64,000 nucleotides of DNA from Niebla homalea (taxonomy: Eukaryota > Ascomycota > Lecanoromycetes > Lecanorales > Ramalinaceae), in contig JAHGAU010000016.1 in NCBI GenBank assembly GCA_019925105.1, positions 1,054,001-1,118,000 on the forward strand, read 5' to 3'. Positions within the stretch are counted from its first letter, which is position 1. Each line of letters opens with the position of its first letter. Shown here piece by piece: positions 10,563-20,715 of this stretch. The notes under the pieces were generated by a model. That model was not told the origin of the DNA and ran no database searches. It saw only the letters and a list, made by a program, of their open reading frames with translations. The position numbers and the translations under genes are program-made.

Positions 10563-13525
10563 GGCAGAACTCAATCGGCATGGGCCCAGGCAGCGGAGGA
10601 AGTGCCGCCGGAAGCAGCGAGGCTGGCGGTCTTGGGAGTCAGTCTCAGGGGACAGAATACACACTACAAGGTGAGCACGCGACATGCCGACCGCTCCCCG
10701 AAAGCCCGCATGCTTTCCCTCCCCAACCTTCTCAGTCCCAGCAATCTGACCCCCCTGCCCCCACCCACAAATTGTCCGTCTCCACCTTTTACGGGGCACG
10801 AGCTAACGCATCAATGCGACAGGCGTAATGCGCTTCCTTCAGACCGAATGGCACAGACACGAGCGAGATCGCAATGCCTGGCAGATTGAACGGGCTGAGA
10901 TGAAGTCGCGCATAGGGAAGCTCGAGGGCGATCTGCGGACGAACAAGAAGTTAAGAGAGTCAATGGACAAACACATACGGATGCTGGAGAATGCCTTGAA
11001 GAAGAGCCGACAATCAAACCATGCGCAAGATGGGGATCATGGCAAGAATGAGGCTTCCGAGTCCAAGCTAGGCGCAAAGTCAAGTCCGAACTCAAAGCGT
11101 GAGTTCAATCACCTCCAGAGCTATGGTCGACCTCTGCTAATCTGTTCTATCCAGCCTCCATGACCAAACCCCACAACTCCTTTCTTGACTTCGAAAGGGA
11201 CGACCCATCATCCGGTCTGAAACACGAGGCCGAGCGAGATCGGTCACGAGTCTACATGTCCAAATGCATCGAAGAGTTCGCCTATCATGTCTTTTCCTCA
11301 CCAAGTACCCATCAGCAATACGTCGACGAGCAAGAGCAAATCCTCCAAAGCAACCAGTACCTCAATCGGCAAGAACCCCAAAGCATTTCGCTAGAGAAGA
11401 TCTATGCCGCAAATCAACGGCAGACATCTCAGCAGAATAGTATTGGCTCCTTAGCTCCCTCACCTCTCCCTAACCATCAGCCTCCTCCAGTCCCCCGCAT
11501 CAACGAGGTCCCCGGTCTATCTCGTGGCTCACAGCAATCCGAAGAGCCAGTCTACATGTCCAGAAATCCATCAAGTCGCCAAAGTCAGCCGGAAGGACGG
11601 CCGATGACGGCGATCGATCGATCATCTCAATCAAGATCAGATTATGACTTTGCTAATTCAGAAGCCCCAGTCGAGAAGATTGCGCACAGCTACAATCAAT
11701 ATGGCCAACCGGTCCCGCCTCAAGACGAGGAGGACCAAACCAGGATACACGAAGAGCCCGAGCCTGCAGATCCGAGGGAGAATTGGTCCTTTGACGACCC
11801 CATGGAACCCCCTCAAACAGAAGAAGAGCAAAGAAGTCATGAATTCCCCTCACCGCAACGTCCAGACAAGGATGTCTTTCCGAATGCGAACAACATGGCC
11901 GTCAAGTCACCCGGTCGAGGCAGTCCAGCCTCTCATCGGAGGAAAACATCATTGTCACGAAGAAGACAAAGCGACGCCTCTCACGAGCTCCGAGAGATAT
12001 CCACTTCACATTCTGGCCCCAGCTTCCGAGGTGATCCGGGCCAATTCAAAGTCCGCTTTGCCCTACGAGGTCACCTTGATGTGGTGCGCTCCGTCATCTT
12101 CACTGGCGGAGGCAGTCCTTCGGCTCCTGAAATCTGCACAGCCGGCGACGATGCTGTGATCAAACGCTGGATCGCTCAGTCAGCCCCTCAAAAGGGCGAC
12201 GACCATGATCTTAAATGCGACCAGACCCACCGCGGCCACACCGGCGCTGTTCTCTGTCTTGCTGCCTCTCCCAATTATCAACCCTTCTCTAATGGTGGCC
12301 GGGCACAAGGCGATGGCTGGGTCTTCTCGGGTGGCCAAGACGCCACCATTCGCGTCTGGGAGCGTGGACGAGTTGACCCCAAAGCCACCCTAGATGGCCA
12401 TACAGATGCCGTCTGGGCCGTTTGTGTCCTGCCTGGTACCTCCGCCTCGATCCTTGGCGACGCTGCAGCTCATCATGGTGGCCCGGATCGCACCCTCTTA
12501 GTCTCTGGCGCCGCTGACGGCACCCTTCTCGTCTGGACAGTCAGCTCCCCTCCTCAAGTAGTATCTCCTCATACGGGCTCCCGGCGCGGAACAGGCCGTT
12601 CCCAACGCGCCAACTCCGTCTCCTCTGGTTCGAACTTCCCCAATTCCCCACAACCCAACGCCGCTGGTGGATCTAAACCATTCCACTACTCTCTCCTCCA
12701 TCGCATCCCGCCCCGTACTGGCTCCCCAGCACCGACTTGTATCTGCCCCCTATCCATCAACGGTGAGACGTTTGTAGCCTCATTCGATGACACCTCCATC
12801 ATCATGTACGACAGCCGCACCAGTGAAGAACTCGGTAGCATGCAGAACACCGGGCTCTGTGTTGACGGATCACCGACCTCCCGCGTCAATTGCGTCACCG
12901 CCACGACTATCGCGCCCGGAAGCAAGAACGAGGCTCAACGGTCCCGGTTCGGCAGCAGCGGTAGCGGGACCGGCGTGGAGGGGATGGTGGTGAGCGGGCA
13001 TGAGGAAGGGGAGATCAGGTTCTTTGAGGCGAACAGTGGTGAGTCTTAACTATCCCGCTCTCTACCGGAGTACGGCTCCCGCTAAACACATACACTCCTT
13101 TAGGCGAAAGTACCTACTCCGTAGTCGCCCATCCCTACCCCCTCGCCGCCCTCTCCCTCTCCCCCTCGGCCACCGAGCTCGTCTCCGCGGGCCACGACGC
13201 GTCTCTGCGCTTCTGGAACCTGGAGAAGCGGCAGCCTTATCAGGTACTCACTTCGCATCGGCTCATGAAGGGCGAAGGTGTGTGCAGCGTGATCTGGTCA
13301 CAAGACGGGCGGTGGGTGGTCAGTGGAGGTGGCGATGGGGTTGTCAAGGTATTCGGAAGGGAGTTGGCCGGTGAGGGGCCCGGTAGGAGTGGCGGTGGTA
13401 GTGGAAGAGAGGGGACCACAGGAGCCGGGGGAAAGGAGGGGGGGAGGATGAATGATGAGGGCGCGACGGGGCCTGCAACGGCGGTGGAGGCGGCTGGTGC
13501 TGCCGAAGATTCGTGGAAGTTCTGA
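10556..13525 (+). CDS. strA: striatin, STRIPAK scaffold (WD40)
   Basis: Four exons, 10556-10670, 10823-11098, 11155-13038 and 13104-13525, encode 898 residues. The N-terminus MAWQN, then [20 protein letters not shown], then a charged coiled coil to about residue 110 is the classic fungal striatin start (caveolin-binding and coiled-coil/calmodulin-binding regions). A long polar linker follows, rich in Ser, Pro, Gln and Glu. From about residue 420 WD40 repeats run to the end ([87 protein letters not shown]). Homologues are StrA in Aspergillus, PRO11 in Sordaria and HAM-3 in Neurospora: scaffolds for PP2A and kinases at the nuclear envelope and ER, needed for hyphal fusion and sexual development. 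An extra Gly/Glu-rich C-terminal tail of about 50 residues follows the last WD repeat. The introns are phase 1 throughout. Confidence 0.96.
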
Positions 13526-13938
13526 ACGGAGCTAGACCTGGCACAAGGGGCCTATGGGTGTACCATCGCTACATCAGGAGCGCCCTTGTGTAGTCGCACG
13601 TATTTGCTTACACGATGGGAGATGAACAGGCTGGCCAACGGCAACGCCGACGCACGTAGTGCATCCAGCGCGGCATGCATATATCATCCCCAATGTCTGA
13701 GCCACTCTCACAGAAGTTCATCGGGACTTCCTCTTCGGGGCAGTGTATGTATCTTTCCAGATCTTGTCTTCCATAGCCTACCTATCCAACAACACGTCCC
13801 GCTTCTTGTACATACAGTACATCACCACCTTTCCGGCCTCTCCACAAGACGCTCCCTCCAGCCGTCCCACCCATACCATCGGTTCTCTCTTCCAGTTTTT
13901 CTCCTCCGCTGGCGCATCATCTCGCCGGCCACCCGTCC

Positions 13939-13973
13939 TGCTAGCTTGCTTGCTTGCTTGCTTGCTTGCTTAG
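13939..13973. repeat. tetranucleotide microsatellite (GCTT)n
   Basis: About eight uninterrupted GCTT/TTGC units near 13940-13972 in non-coding DNA. A simple-sequence repeat likely to vary in length between strains. Confidence 0.9.
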
Positions 13974-14131
13974 TTGCACACCCCTCCTTCTTCCCTTGCT
14001 TGCTTACTACCACTCTCAAACTGCGAGTGTAGCTGGCTGGGACACGACACACGTCTTGTCTTTCCCCATTACAAAAGTCTCCAGCGACTCTCTCTCTGTC
14101 ACCGCAGCCACACCGTAGCGAATCACTCACA

Positions 14132-14290
14132 ATGTCTGAGGTCGTGCAACACGCCCCAGCTCCCCCCACCCCGGATGCCACAGCAGTGCCAGACCAGCGA
14201 GCGGGCAGGCACGCAAACGTGGGTAGAGTAGAGAAGCGCGGTAGTTTTGGCAGCATGAGAGCACGCCAGGTTTGGATACCCCTGCCGTGA
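14132..14290 (+). CDS. possible small protein or first exon, unrecognised
   Basis: The ATG at 14132 has a strong context (CTCACAATGTCT) and follows a CT-rich leader of the kind seen before fungal start codons. The frame gives 53 residues starting MSEVVQHAPAPPTPDATAVP and closing with a stop at about 14288. A GTGAGA at the stop could be a splice donor, but no acceptor with an onward open frame is evident. No family is recognised, and it may be noise. Confidence 0.2.
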   Translation: MSEVVQHAPAPPTPDATAVPDQRAGRHANVGRVEKRGSFGSMRARQVWIPLP

Positions 14291-16298
14291 GATGGTTGGC
14301 TTAGGGGGAGCAGAGTGGCTGTGGGACGAGGGGAAGCGCGGTAGTGGTTGTGGATGGGATGGGATGGGATGCGGTGCATACCGTGGGGCAGTTGAGGCAT
14401 GCGTCGTCACTTTGCAACGATGTTTCTTGTGATGTGGATATGGGCGGTTTGGAGGGGTGCGTGTGGGGGTCCGGTCTGGGGGGATCGTTGATGGATGGAA
14501 GCTGCGCGTTGTGGGTGAGATGACTGTTTGGTCCGGTGGGTTGGTTGGGCGGCTCTTTCCCCCTCCCACTCTGGTGATATCTGGGGCCCAGATGCTGTTG
14601 GGTCTGTGGATGACTGTGGCTGATGGGCCTCAATGTGCTTCAATGCCATAGGGCAGTCCAGCCTGAAGGATGGTGCTCGCATGCTACTTTCTCTCTGGCA
14701 GGGAACGATGCCTCGTGCTATCTTCTGGCCTCGTAGGTGGAGGTCCAGGTCCGTTGGACTCGATGCCTGGTTCGTGGGGAATGGAGAGGTTCTGGCGTGA
14801 CGCGATTGAGAGACTGAGGAGGTGCAGGCTCAGCAGCAGGTCGACAGGCTTTTGGGCGCTCCTTGTAACGGGGCTGAGTTGAAGTAAATCCACAAGGCTT
14901 GTGATGTTTCCATATCCATCCAGGATGAGGGTGGGAGCGGAAGACAGTTTGGAAGATAGTATTGGGTAGAAGAAGGCCTAGATGAGGGCGTCAACGGGGA
15001 TGAACTGGATCGGTGGGGAGAAAATGGAGTTTGAAGCTGGATTCCATGGAGCTTGCGTATAGAGTAACGCAGACAGTACAGCGAGACTAAGAATCAAAGG
15101 CGTCTGAAGGGTTTGACAATCCATCGAGGCGGGTGTCAGATCATAATATTCCCCAGAGACAGCCTTATTTTGGGCGTTCCGGCTGGGCAGACTGCGCTAT
15201 TACTAGGGCATTGAGTAGGAAGAACATCCTATCGAACCGGTCACGGTGTACCAAGCTGACTACCTTGACGATTTTCTGGCTAGGTATCTCGAGCTGCATG
15301 GCTACAGCAAGCAAAAGTCAGGATCTTCGAAAGCTCTTGCCAATGGTTGAGGTTGCCAACATACAGTGTGACGCGTACCCATGTAGATGCTAAGGGTGAA
15401 CATGGTAGGCAGCGAAGATATCCTGAGATGTAGAGCGAAATGTCTGGATGATGTTTTCAACGATTGCATCTCACGCTTAGATCAAGAGAACCATGTAGAG
15501 GAAGCCGTTGGGAGTGATTTTGCATTAGGGTAGGCAATTCAGACAGATGATAGGGCTCTAGGCGCCCTATGGATTCATAAAGCTCAGGATAATTTTATGC
15601 CTGTAAATTGGTGACCTGCGAAACTTTGTCCTGCGGAGTTGGCATCTTTACCCGCGGAATGATGGCCGCCCGACTGATCATCTGGCTACAGCTTTGAGCT
15701 GAACGGGGCTCGTAAAAGCAATCGCTGAGAATCTGCACGGCATCGCTACAATAGCCCTCACTTCGGTGAGCTTTATGACGGACTGGGAATACTACTATCA
15801 GATGCAATGACAAGCTTGTTATCTTGGCAAGCGGACATTTTTCAATACTTCACCTTCCTTTTGCCCATTTCATCATGCTTACAATCTCAGAATACAGCGC
15901 GAATTGAGTCCCGCAAGAGCCCGCCTTGTCGTCATTTACGACAGCCTGAAGTAAGTCGAAAATGGAAATTCGAGAAGGAGAAATGCGACACGGACTCGTC
16001 ACTAAATGCAGGTGAAGCTTTAGATTTTCATGTGGGACCATTTCGTGATCACCATCCCCTCATACGCCCGAATATCAAAAAGTGAATGATTGAGCCAATG
16101 GATGTTTGCTTGAGACCATAAGCAGAGGGCGGCGTGGAAGAGCCTAGCCCCATTCGGCATCGCTTCGGCTTCCGACCGTCTCCAGCAACCTAGATATGAA
16201 GCCAAAATACGCGACCTCGACTTTCTGCTTCACTTCGATCGCATCGGTATTTTATTGTAGCATTCGCTGTCCAGTGTGAAATCCATTCAATCGTCATC

Positions 16299-17094
16299 AT
16301 GTTTTGCACACGCGTGTGCAGTGTGGTGCAATTTCTTGCCCTCACAGCAGCATCGACCCTGACCTTCTCTGTTCCTCCTCACATTCCGGCCCTCCCCTCT
16401 TCTGCCACTGCGATCATAACGGGCAATGGCACCTCGGTCTCTGCACCAGTGACACGCCAGAATAGCTTTAAATTTACTCTGCCCCTCGTTGCCTCCCCAG
16501 ACTCAACAACAATACCATCATCAACCCTGGATTCCACTGAATACCTCCTCAACATCTACTGCCGTGATTACGACTTCCCACCCTACATAATCAAAGCCAC
16601 GCCAGCGACATACACAGTCTATCGCAGCACCCGCGCCGGTCTCGATGCCGGCTTCCCTCACACCACCATTGATGCGTCGGCTGACGCCATCGTGTCCTTG
16701 ACGGTGTTGAAAGTGCGGGAATATTATGATGCCAGGGCTGGCTGTACGTTTGTTTCTGCTGCATTTCCTTCCCTCTTCCTCTGCCTTTATGCTTTGACTA
16801 ACTATGAACTATGTATCAACAGTCTCACCACTCTCCCTTCTCAAAAACCCTATGGTCTTGATAGGTGTGGTTGGCCTTGCTTTTGTCATGGGGATGCCGT
16901 ATCTATTGGATAACATGGATCCCGAGATGAAAGCCGAGTTTGAGGCTCAGCAGAAGAAGAGTGTGCTGGGCAATGCGGGTGCGGGAGGGAATCCATTGGG
17001 AGATTTTGACATGGCTGGGTGGATGGCGGGGACGAGCAAGAGCAAAAGTAGTGGGAACGATGGAGGTGGAGGAGGGGCCAGGAGGAGAGGTTGA
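16299..17094 (+). CDS. emc7: ER membrane protein complex subunit 7
   Basis: Two exons, 16299-16743 and 16823-17094, encode 238 residues. An N-terminal hydrophobic signal sequence (VVQFLALTAASTLTFSVPP) leads a lumenal beta-sandwich domain. After the phase-1 intron come the hallmark FSPLSLLKNPMVLIGVVGL, a single transmembrane helix, and the cytosolic MDPEMKAEFEAQQKKS found in EMC7 proteins of fungi, plants and animals. EMC inserts and folds multipass membrane proteins in the ER; subunit 7 (Sop4 in yeast) caps the lumenal side. The Gly/Ser/Arg-rich tail is a usual variable end. This is the last conserved housekeeping gene before the accessory block. Confidence 0.93.
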
Positions 17095-17604
17095 AGTTCT
17101 ACAAGATTTGAAGTCGTGTAGAGATAATCGTACAGGAGTCAGGGTGGGCGCAGTAGAATAGTGCTGGGATTTCGAGCCGCCCGAAACTGAAATAATTTTA
17201 TCTGTCATCGCGGCCAAACGATGACAGTGGCCGCCACGTCATTAATCTCTTGGTCGGTGAAGGGAAAACTCTATTGGTCCTGCCATCGGGTGTTTTCGGC
17301 TGATCAAAACAATCTACTGATATCAGTGGTTCCCGTGGTCTCTCTTTACGTCCCATACAGCTTGTCTATAACACTTCTTCGTTCCTATTCATTCTTGCTC
17401 TCTGTCCATACATAGTTCATCATTCTTGCTTTCCGCTCTTGTATACCTCATCATTCTTGCTTTCTGCCCATACATACCTCATCATTCTTGCTTTCCGCTC
17501 TTGTATAGCTCATCATTCTTGCTTTTCGCTCTTGTAGAGCTCATCATTCTTGCTTTCTACGACTACGTATCCCATCAGTCGCCCACAGATCAACTCTATC
17601 GACA
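17095..17604. other. promoter region with 31-bp repeats
   Basis: Between EMC7 and the heptad-repeat gene. The proximal 220 bases before the start codon are dominated by the 31-bp tandem array listed separately. The rest shows no gene. Confidence 0.5.
17388..17562 (+). repeat. 31-bp tandem repeat upstream of the heptad gene
   Basis: Five to six copies of a unit of about 31 bases, each with the core TCATCATTCTTGCTTTC followed by a variable CGCTCTTGTATA or TGCCCATACATA half. Copies start near 17388, 17418, 17449, 17480, 17511 and 17542. The last copy ends about 45 bases before the start codon at 17605, so the array is in the core promoter or 5' leader and is strongly pyrimidine-rich on the coding strand. 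Copy number may influence expression; that is inference. Confidence 0.85.
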
Positions 17605-18897
17605 ATGGCGAACTCGCAACACCAAGAATTTATCAACATCGCCACGGAAGTCCATGAAATGGCTGAGGTGGTCGGTGACAAAGTTGAGAATGTCAGTGAT
17701 AACGTGGAGAGCGTCAGTCACAACGTGGAAAGTGATAAGGTGGAAATTGCTAGTGACAAGGTGGAGAACTTTGGTGACAGAATGGATAAAATCAGTGACT
17801 GGGCGGAGAACGTTGGTGACAGGATGGAGAATATCAGTGAGAAGGTGGAAAGAATCAGTGACAAGGCGGAGAACGTCGTTGAAAAAGTGGAGAGTACAAG
17901 TGACAAGGCAGAGACCGTCAATGACAAGTCAGAGAGTGTCAGTGACAAGGCGGAGAACGTCGATGACAGAGTGGAGAGTATAACTGACAACGCAGAGACC
18001 GTCGATGACAAGCCAGAGATTGTCAATGGCATGTCAGAGAGCGTCAGTGACAAGGTGGAGAGTCTCAGTGACGGGACGGAGACGGTCAGTGAAAAACCCC
18101 AGAGTACGCTGTCCAGCTATACTGACGGTTTCTCCAACGCACAGTGCACCACTGAGCACATGGAGGACATGATCGGTCATGCAATAGGGACGCTACATGA
18201 CTCTGATACAGAGTTCAACCATCTCTTCAACAATGTCACCGATTCGATGGAGAAACTCTTAAAGCATGTCACGCATGTCACGCCCGAAGTCTTCCAGGAT
18301 GTCTGCAACGTGAGCAGTGCCGTTGAGAAGATGTACATGCAGGGAAACGAGACCAATCTCAAAGCTCGTGGCAATTTCCGCTCGCTAGCCTATCGTCTAT
18401 CGAACGCTCACCTCATCCACCCTGGTGCTGTGCCTCGCCTGACTCTCAATCGTGTCGTTGCAGCACTCCGTGAAGACGTCACCAAGCTTGTTCAGAAGGC
18501 AATGGATACTAGTCCGCCTCTCGCAAATGAGGTGGAAGCTCTTGGTCAAGACGTTTCCGAGCTCAAAATCGGAGTTTCTGAGCTCAACGACGATGTTTGC
18601 GAACTCACCCGCGACTTTTCCGAGCTCCAGCACAGTGTTTCGGTGCTCAACCACAACCTCTCCGGGCTCAACAACTTGGCAATTGAGACTTGCCTGCCTC
18701 TCCGCCATGACGTGACCCAGCTAATCAGCATCATGGCCACGGAGACCAACACGGTACCAAGGTCATTTCGCAATGACCTCAACGAGCTTCGGGACGCGGT
18801 CACCGAAGGCCTCTATGCCAACAGGATGAGCATGGAGCAGCTGAGGGCCGAGATCTCGGCCCTTAAGGGGGCTGGCAAGGAAGACCCAGCTCCGTAA
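17605..18897 (+). CDS. heptad-repeat coiled-coil protein, orphan family
   Basis: A single open frame of 430 residues starting at an ATG in good context (GACAATGGCG). Residues about 25-170 are 19 near-tandem heptads with consensus D-K-V/A-E-N/S-V-S, encoded by a 21-bp minisatellite (for example AGTGACAAGGCGGAGAACGTC). The rest is predicted coiled coil with a second run of seven-residue steps near 310-350 (VSELKIGVSELNDDVCELTR). No signal peptide, membrane segment or known domain is seen. The regular placing of V/A, V/I and S with flanking Asp/Lys/Glu fits an extended coiled coil or charged filament. It heads the accessory block and shares style (coiled coil plus internal duplication) with the genes at 20716 and 22994, though no sequence module in common is clear. 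Function unknown. Confidence 0.8.
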   Translation: MANSQHQEFINIATEVHEMAEVVGDKVENVSDNVESVSHNVESDKVEIASDKVENFGDRMDKISDWAENVGDRMENISEKVERISDKAENVVEKVESTSDKAETVNDKSESVSDKAENVDDRVESITDNAETVDDKPEIVNGMSESVSDKVESLSDGTETVSEKPQSTLSSYTDGFSNAQCTTEHMEDMIGHAIGTLHDSDTEFNHLFNNVTDSMEKLLKHVTHVTPEVFQDVCNVSSAVEKMYMQGNETNLKARGNFRSLAYRLSNAHLIHPGAVPRLTLNRVVAALREDVTKLVQKAMDTSPPLANEVEALGQDVSELKIGVSELNDDVCELTRDFSELQHSVSVLNHNLSGLNNLAIETCLPLRHDVTQLISIMATETNTVPRSFRNDLNELRDAVTEGLYANRMSMEQLRAEISALKGAGKEDPAP

Positions 18898-20715
18898 GCG
18901 GGTGATTATGGCTCCATGGTGGGTGGCTCCGTGCCGGGGGTGGTGTTTTTTCATAGAAGAATAGACAATGTTAATCTGCAAGTCAAAAATTCGGCCATAA
19001 CCACGCCAAACAGATTTCCGAGTAGTTTCCCCTTTCCCATCCACTCTTGGGAAGTCTTACATTATCCAAAGCCAGCCTGATTTTATGTTACACTCGATCT
19101 ACTGACTTTCAGGCCGTTTCATCCAATATCATCTATATATTTGGAGTCCTCTATCGTATAGGCCCTGCTTGATTCCGCGTTCTTTATTCTGGCAAGCCAC
19201 GCTGATGTTGTGGAGAGGATGAAGAACAGTGTCAATTCGGGAGCACTCATCGCACTTGACAGCTTGCTCATAGATGTTCTTCGTTACCGAAGGCTGGCCA
19301 AAGGAGATGTGGGATGGTGAACATATTCTCGAAAAAGACATATCCAAGGCGAAGGCTATGGCCCAAAAAGTCATAGCTTCTCGTGCCGACTTCCTCGCTT
19401 TGTAGAAACAGGTTGAACAGCTCTGCACTGTGGTAAATGATGATACGAGGTCACTAGAACGCATTGTCGACGGTCTAAAGGAGGGTGTGGCCACTTTGAA
19501 AATGGCTGTCTCAAGCCTGACAGTGAAAACGAAGGACGATAAGGTTGCACAGCACGCCAACAACGAAAGGATGTTAAGCGGTGTTTAAATCTGCTCGAAC
19601 GACTATCTACATTCATGGCTGAAGGCTGGGCAGCCATCGACAATCCGCTGAAGCCACAGCCAGACTTGTGAGAAGATAGTGACCCGCTTGCTGCAATCCT
19701 AGACTAGGCCGATGAGCTCATGAAGATTCCATTGCTCGCCAGGAGATCAGAGCTGGATTTGCATCGCTCAACGCCAAACTTGCAGCTATTCCGACCTCCC
19801 AGCTGGGCTATGATTTTAGCCCCATGTCTGCACGTAAAGCTACGAGATGGGTATGCAAAAAGCTTTTGGCTATAGAATATCTAATTCTGACAACCTCCAG
19901 AACCAAGAAAATGATATAGACCCCAAGGGCACGCCAACTCCGTGTGGCAACTTCCGCAACAGCCCATACTCTTCAAAGACTGGCCTGCAACACCCCTATT
20001 CGGGCAGTTCAGCATGCTATCACCCACGTTTACATCCGTTCTGCTAAACATTTCAGGCCCAATCTGCAAGTACCGAGATGGTCTCGGGCCTAATTTGCCC
20101 TCAGCAGTGATTGTTCCTAAAGCCATTGAAGGATGGAGAAAGATCGAGTGAGATTCTGGACAGATATCGTGGGATCGTCATATGTCACGCCCCATTTGCA
20201 ACAGCTGTTTGAATTACTGACGATCGTAGAGATAGGGAAAAAATGTCAAAGGAATGTGACTTCCAGGGCCTATGAAAGAGCCACCAATTTGAGTCTGCTC
20301 TTTTCAATAGATTGGGACGCCTCATAGGGTGATTAGGTAGAAAGTCATCGGAGCCTCGTGCGTCAATAATCTTCAATGGGTAGAGCTGCTACTTAGTACA
20401 CAATACATATGCCTGCTCTCATTTCAAGATATGTCGTCTGGATGTATCTTAAAGTAATTTCGTAGGAGTATACCGACATCCATGCAGAAGCGACAAGTGC
20501 ACCGCCACATGTTATGATATGCGTTACGAAATTGGATGACATAAGCCACTAGTCTGTTTGCTTTCCTATTGTGTTCTGAAAGTAGCCTAACAAACGCAAC
20601 ATACCAAACCCCTTTGCCCCATTCCACCATACTCCTCTTGTATTCCATTTCATCCTGCTAGTACCTCCGAATCACACGGCGCCATATTCAAAGCCAGCAG
20701 AACCACTCCGGCACC
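18898..20715. other. intergenic region holding a decayed gene
   Basis: Contains the plus-strand wreck at 19276-19850 described separately. From about 19850 to 20715 only short frames are seen, probably more decayed DNA followed by the promoter of the gene at 20716. AT-rich stretches are common here. Confidence 0.5.
19276..19850 (+). pseudogene. decayed coiled-coil gene with in-frame stops
   Basis: A plus-strand frame from the ATG at about 19276 reads as a helical, charged protein (WDGEHILEKDISKAKAMAQK), is stopped by TAG at about 19404, then continues in the same frame as KQVEQLCTVVNDDTRSLERI and KEGVATLKMAVSSLTVKTKD before TAA. Coiled-coil-like sequence resumes in the next frame (LERLSTFMAEGWAAIDNPLK), again with TGA and TAG, and after another shift as QEIRAGFASLNAKLAAIPTS. 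Several stops are explained by single C-to-T changes (CAG to TAG, CGA to TGA). This is a dead member of the orphan coiled-coil group on the same strand as its neighbours. Confidence 0.6.

Larger units (their letters stand above)
13526..16298. other. 2.8-kb stretch with no supported gene
   Basis: No frame resembles a known protein. It begins with the striatin 3' region. A (GCTT)n run sits near 13940-13972 and a GGGAT run near 14350-14370. A frame from an ATG in good context at 14132 (CACAATGTCTGAG) gives a 53-residue Pro/Ala-rich peptide ending near 14290 and is preceded by a long pyrimidine-rich leader; it could be a first exon, but I find no partner exon. The remainder may be the EMC7 promoter or non-coding transcripts. 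Confidence 0.5.

Noticed and set aside
13822..14682. Several overlapping minus frames rich in Pro, His and Thr
   Set aside because: Mutually overlapping, composition typical of antisense simple-sequence DNA, no family.
17426..17983. Plus frame of 185 residues spanning the promoter repeats and heptad region
   Set aside because: Different frame from the heptad protein; produced by two repeat arrays being open in several frames, no good start.
17718..18053. Minus-strand frame of 111 residues rich in Leu/Ser repeats
   Set aside because: It is the mirror image of the 21-bp heptad minisatellite; periodic DNA keeps all frames open.
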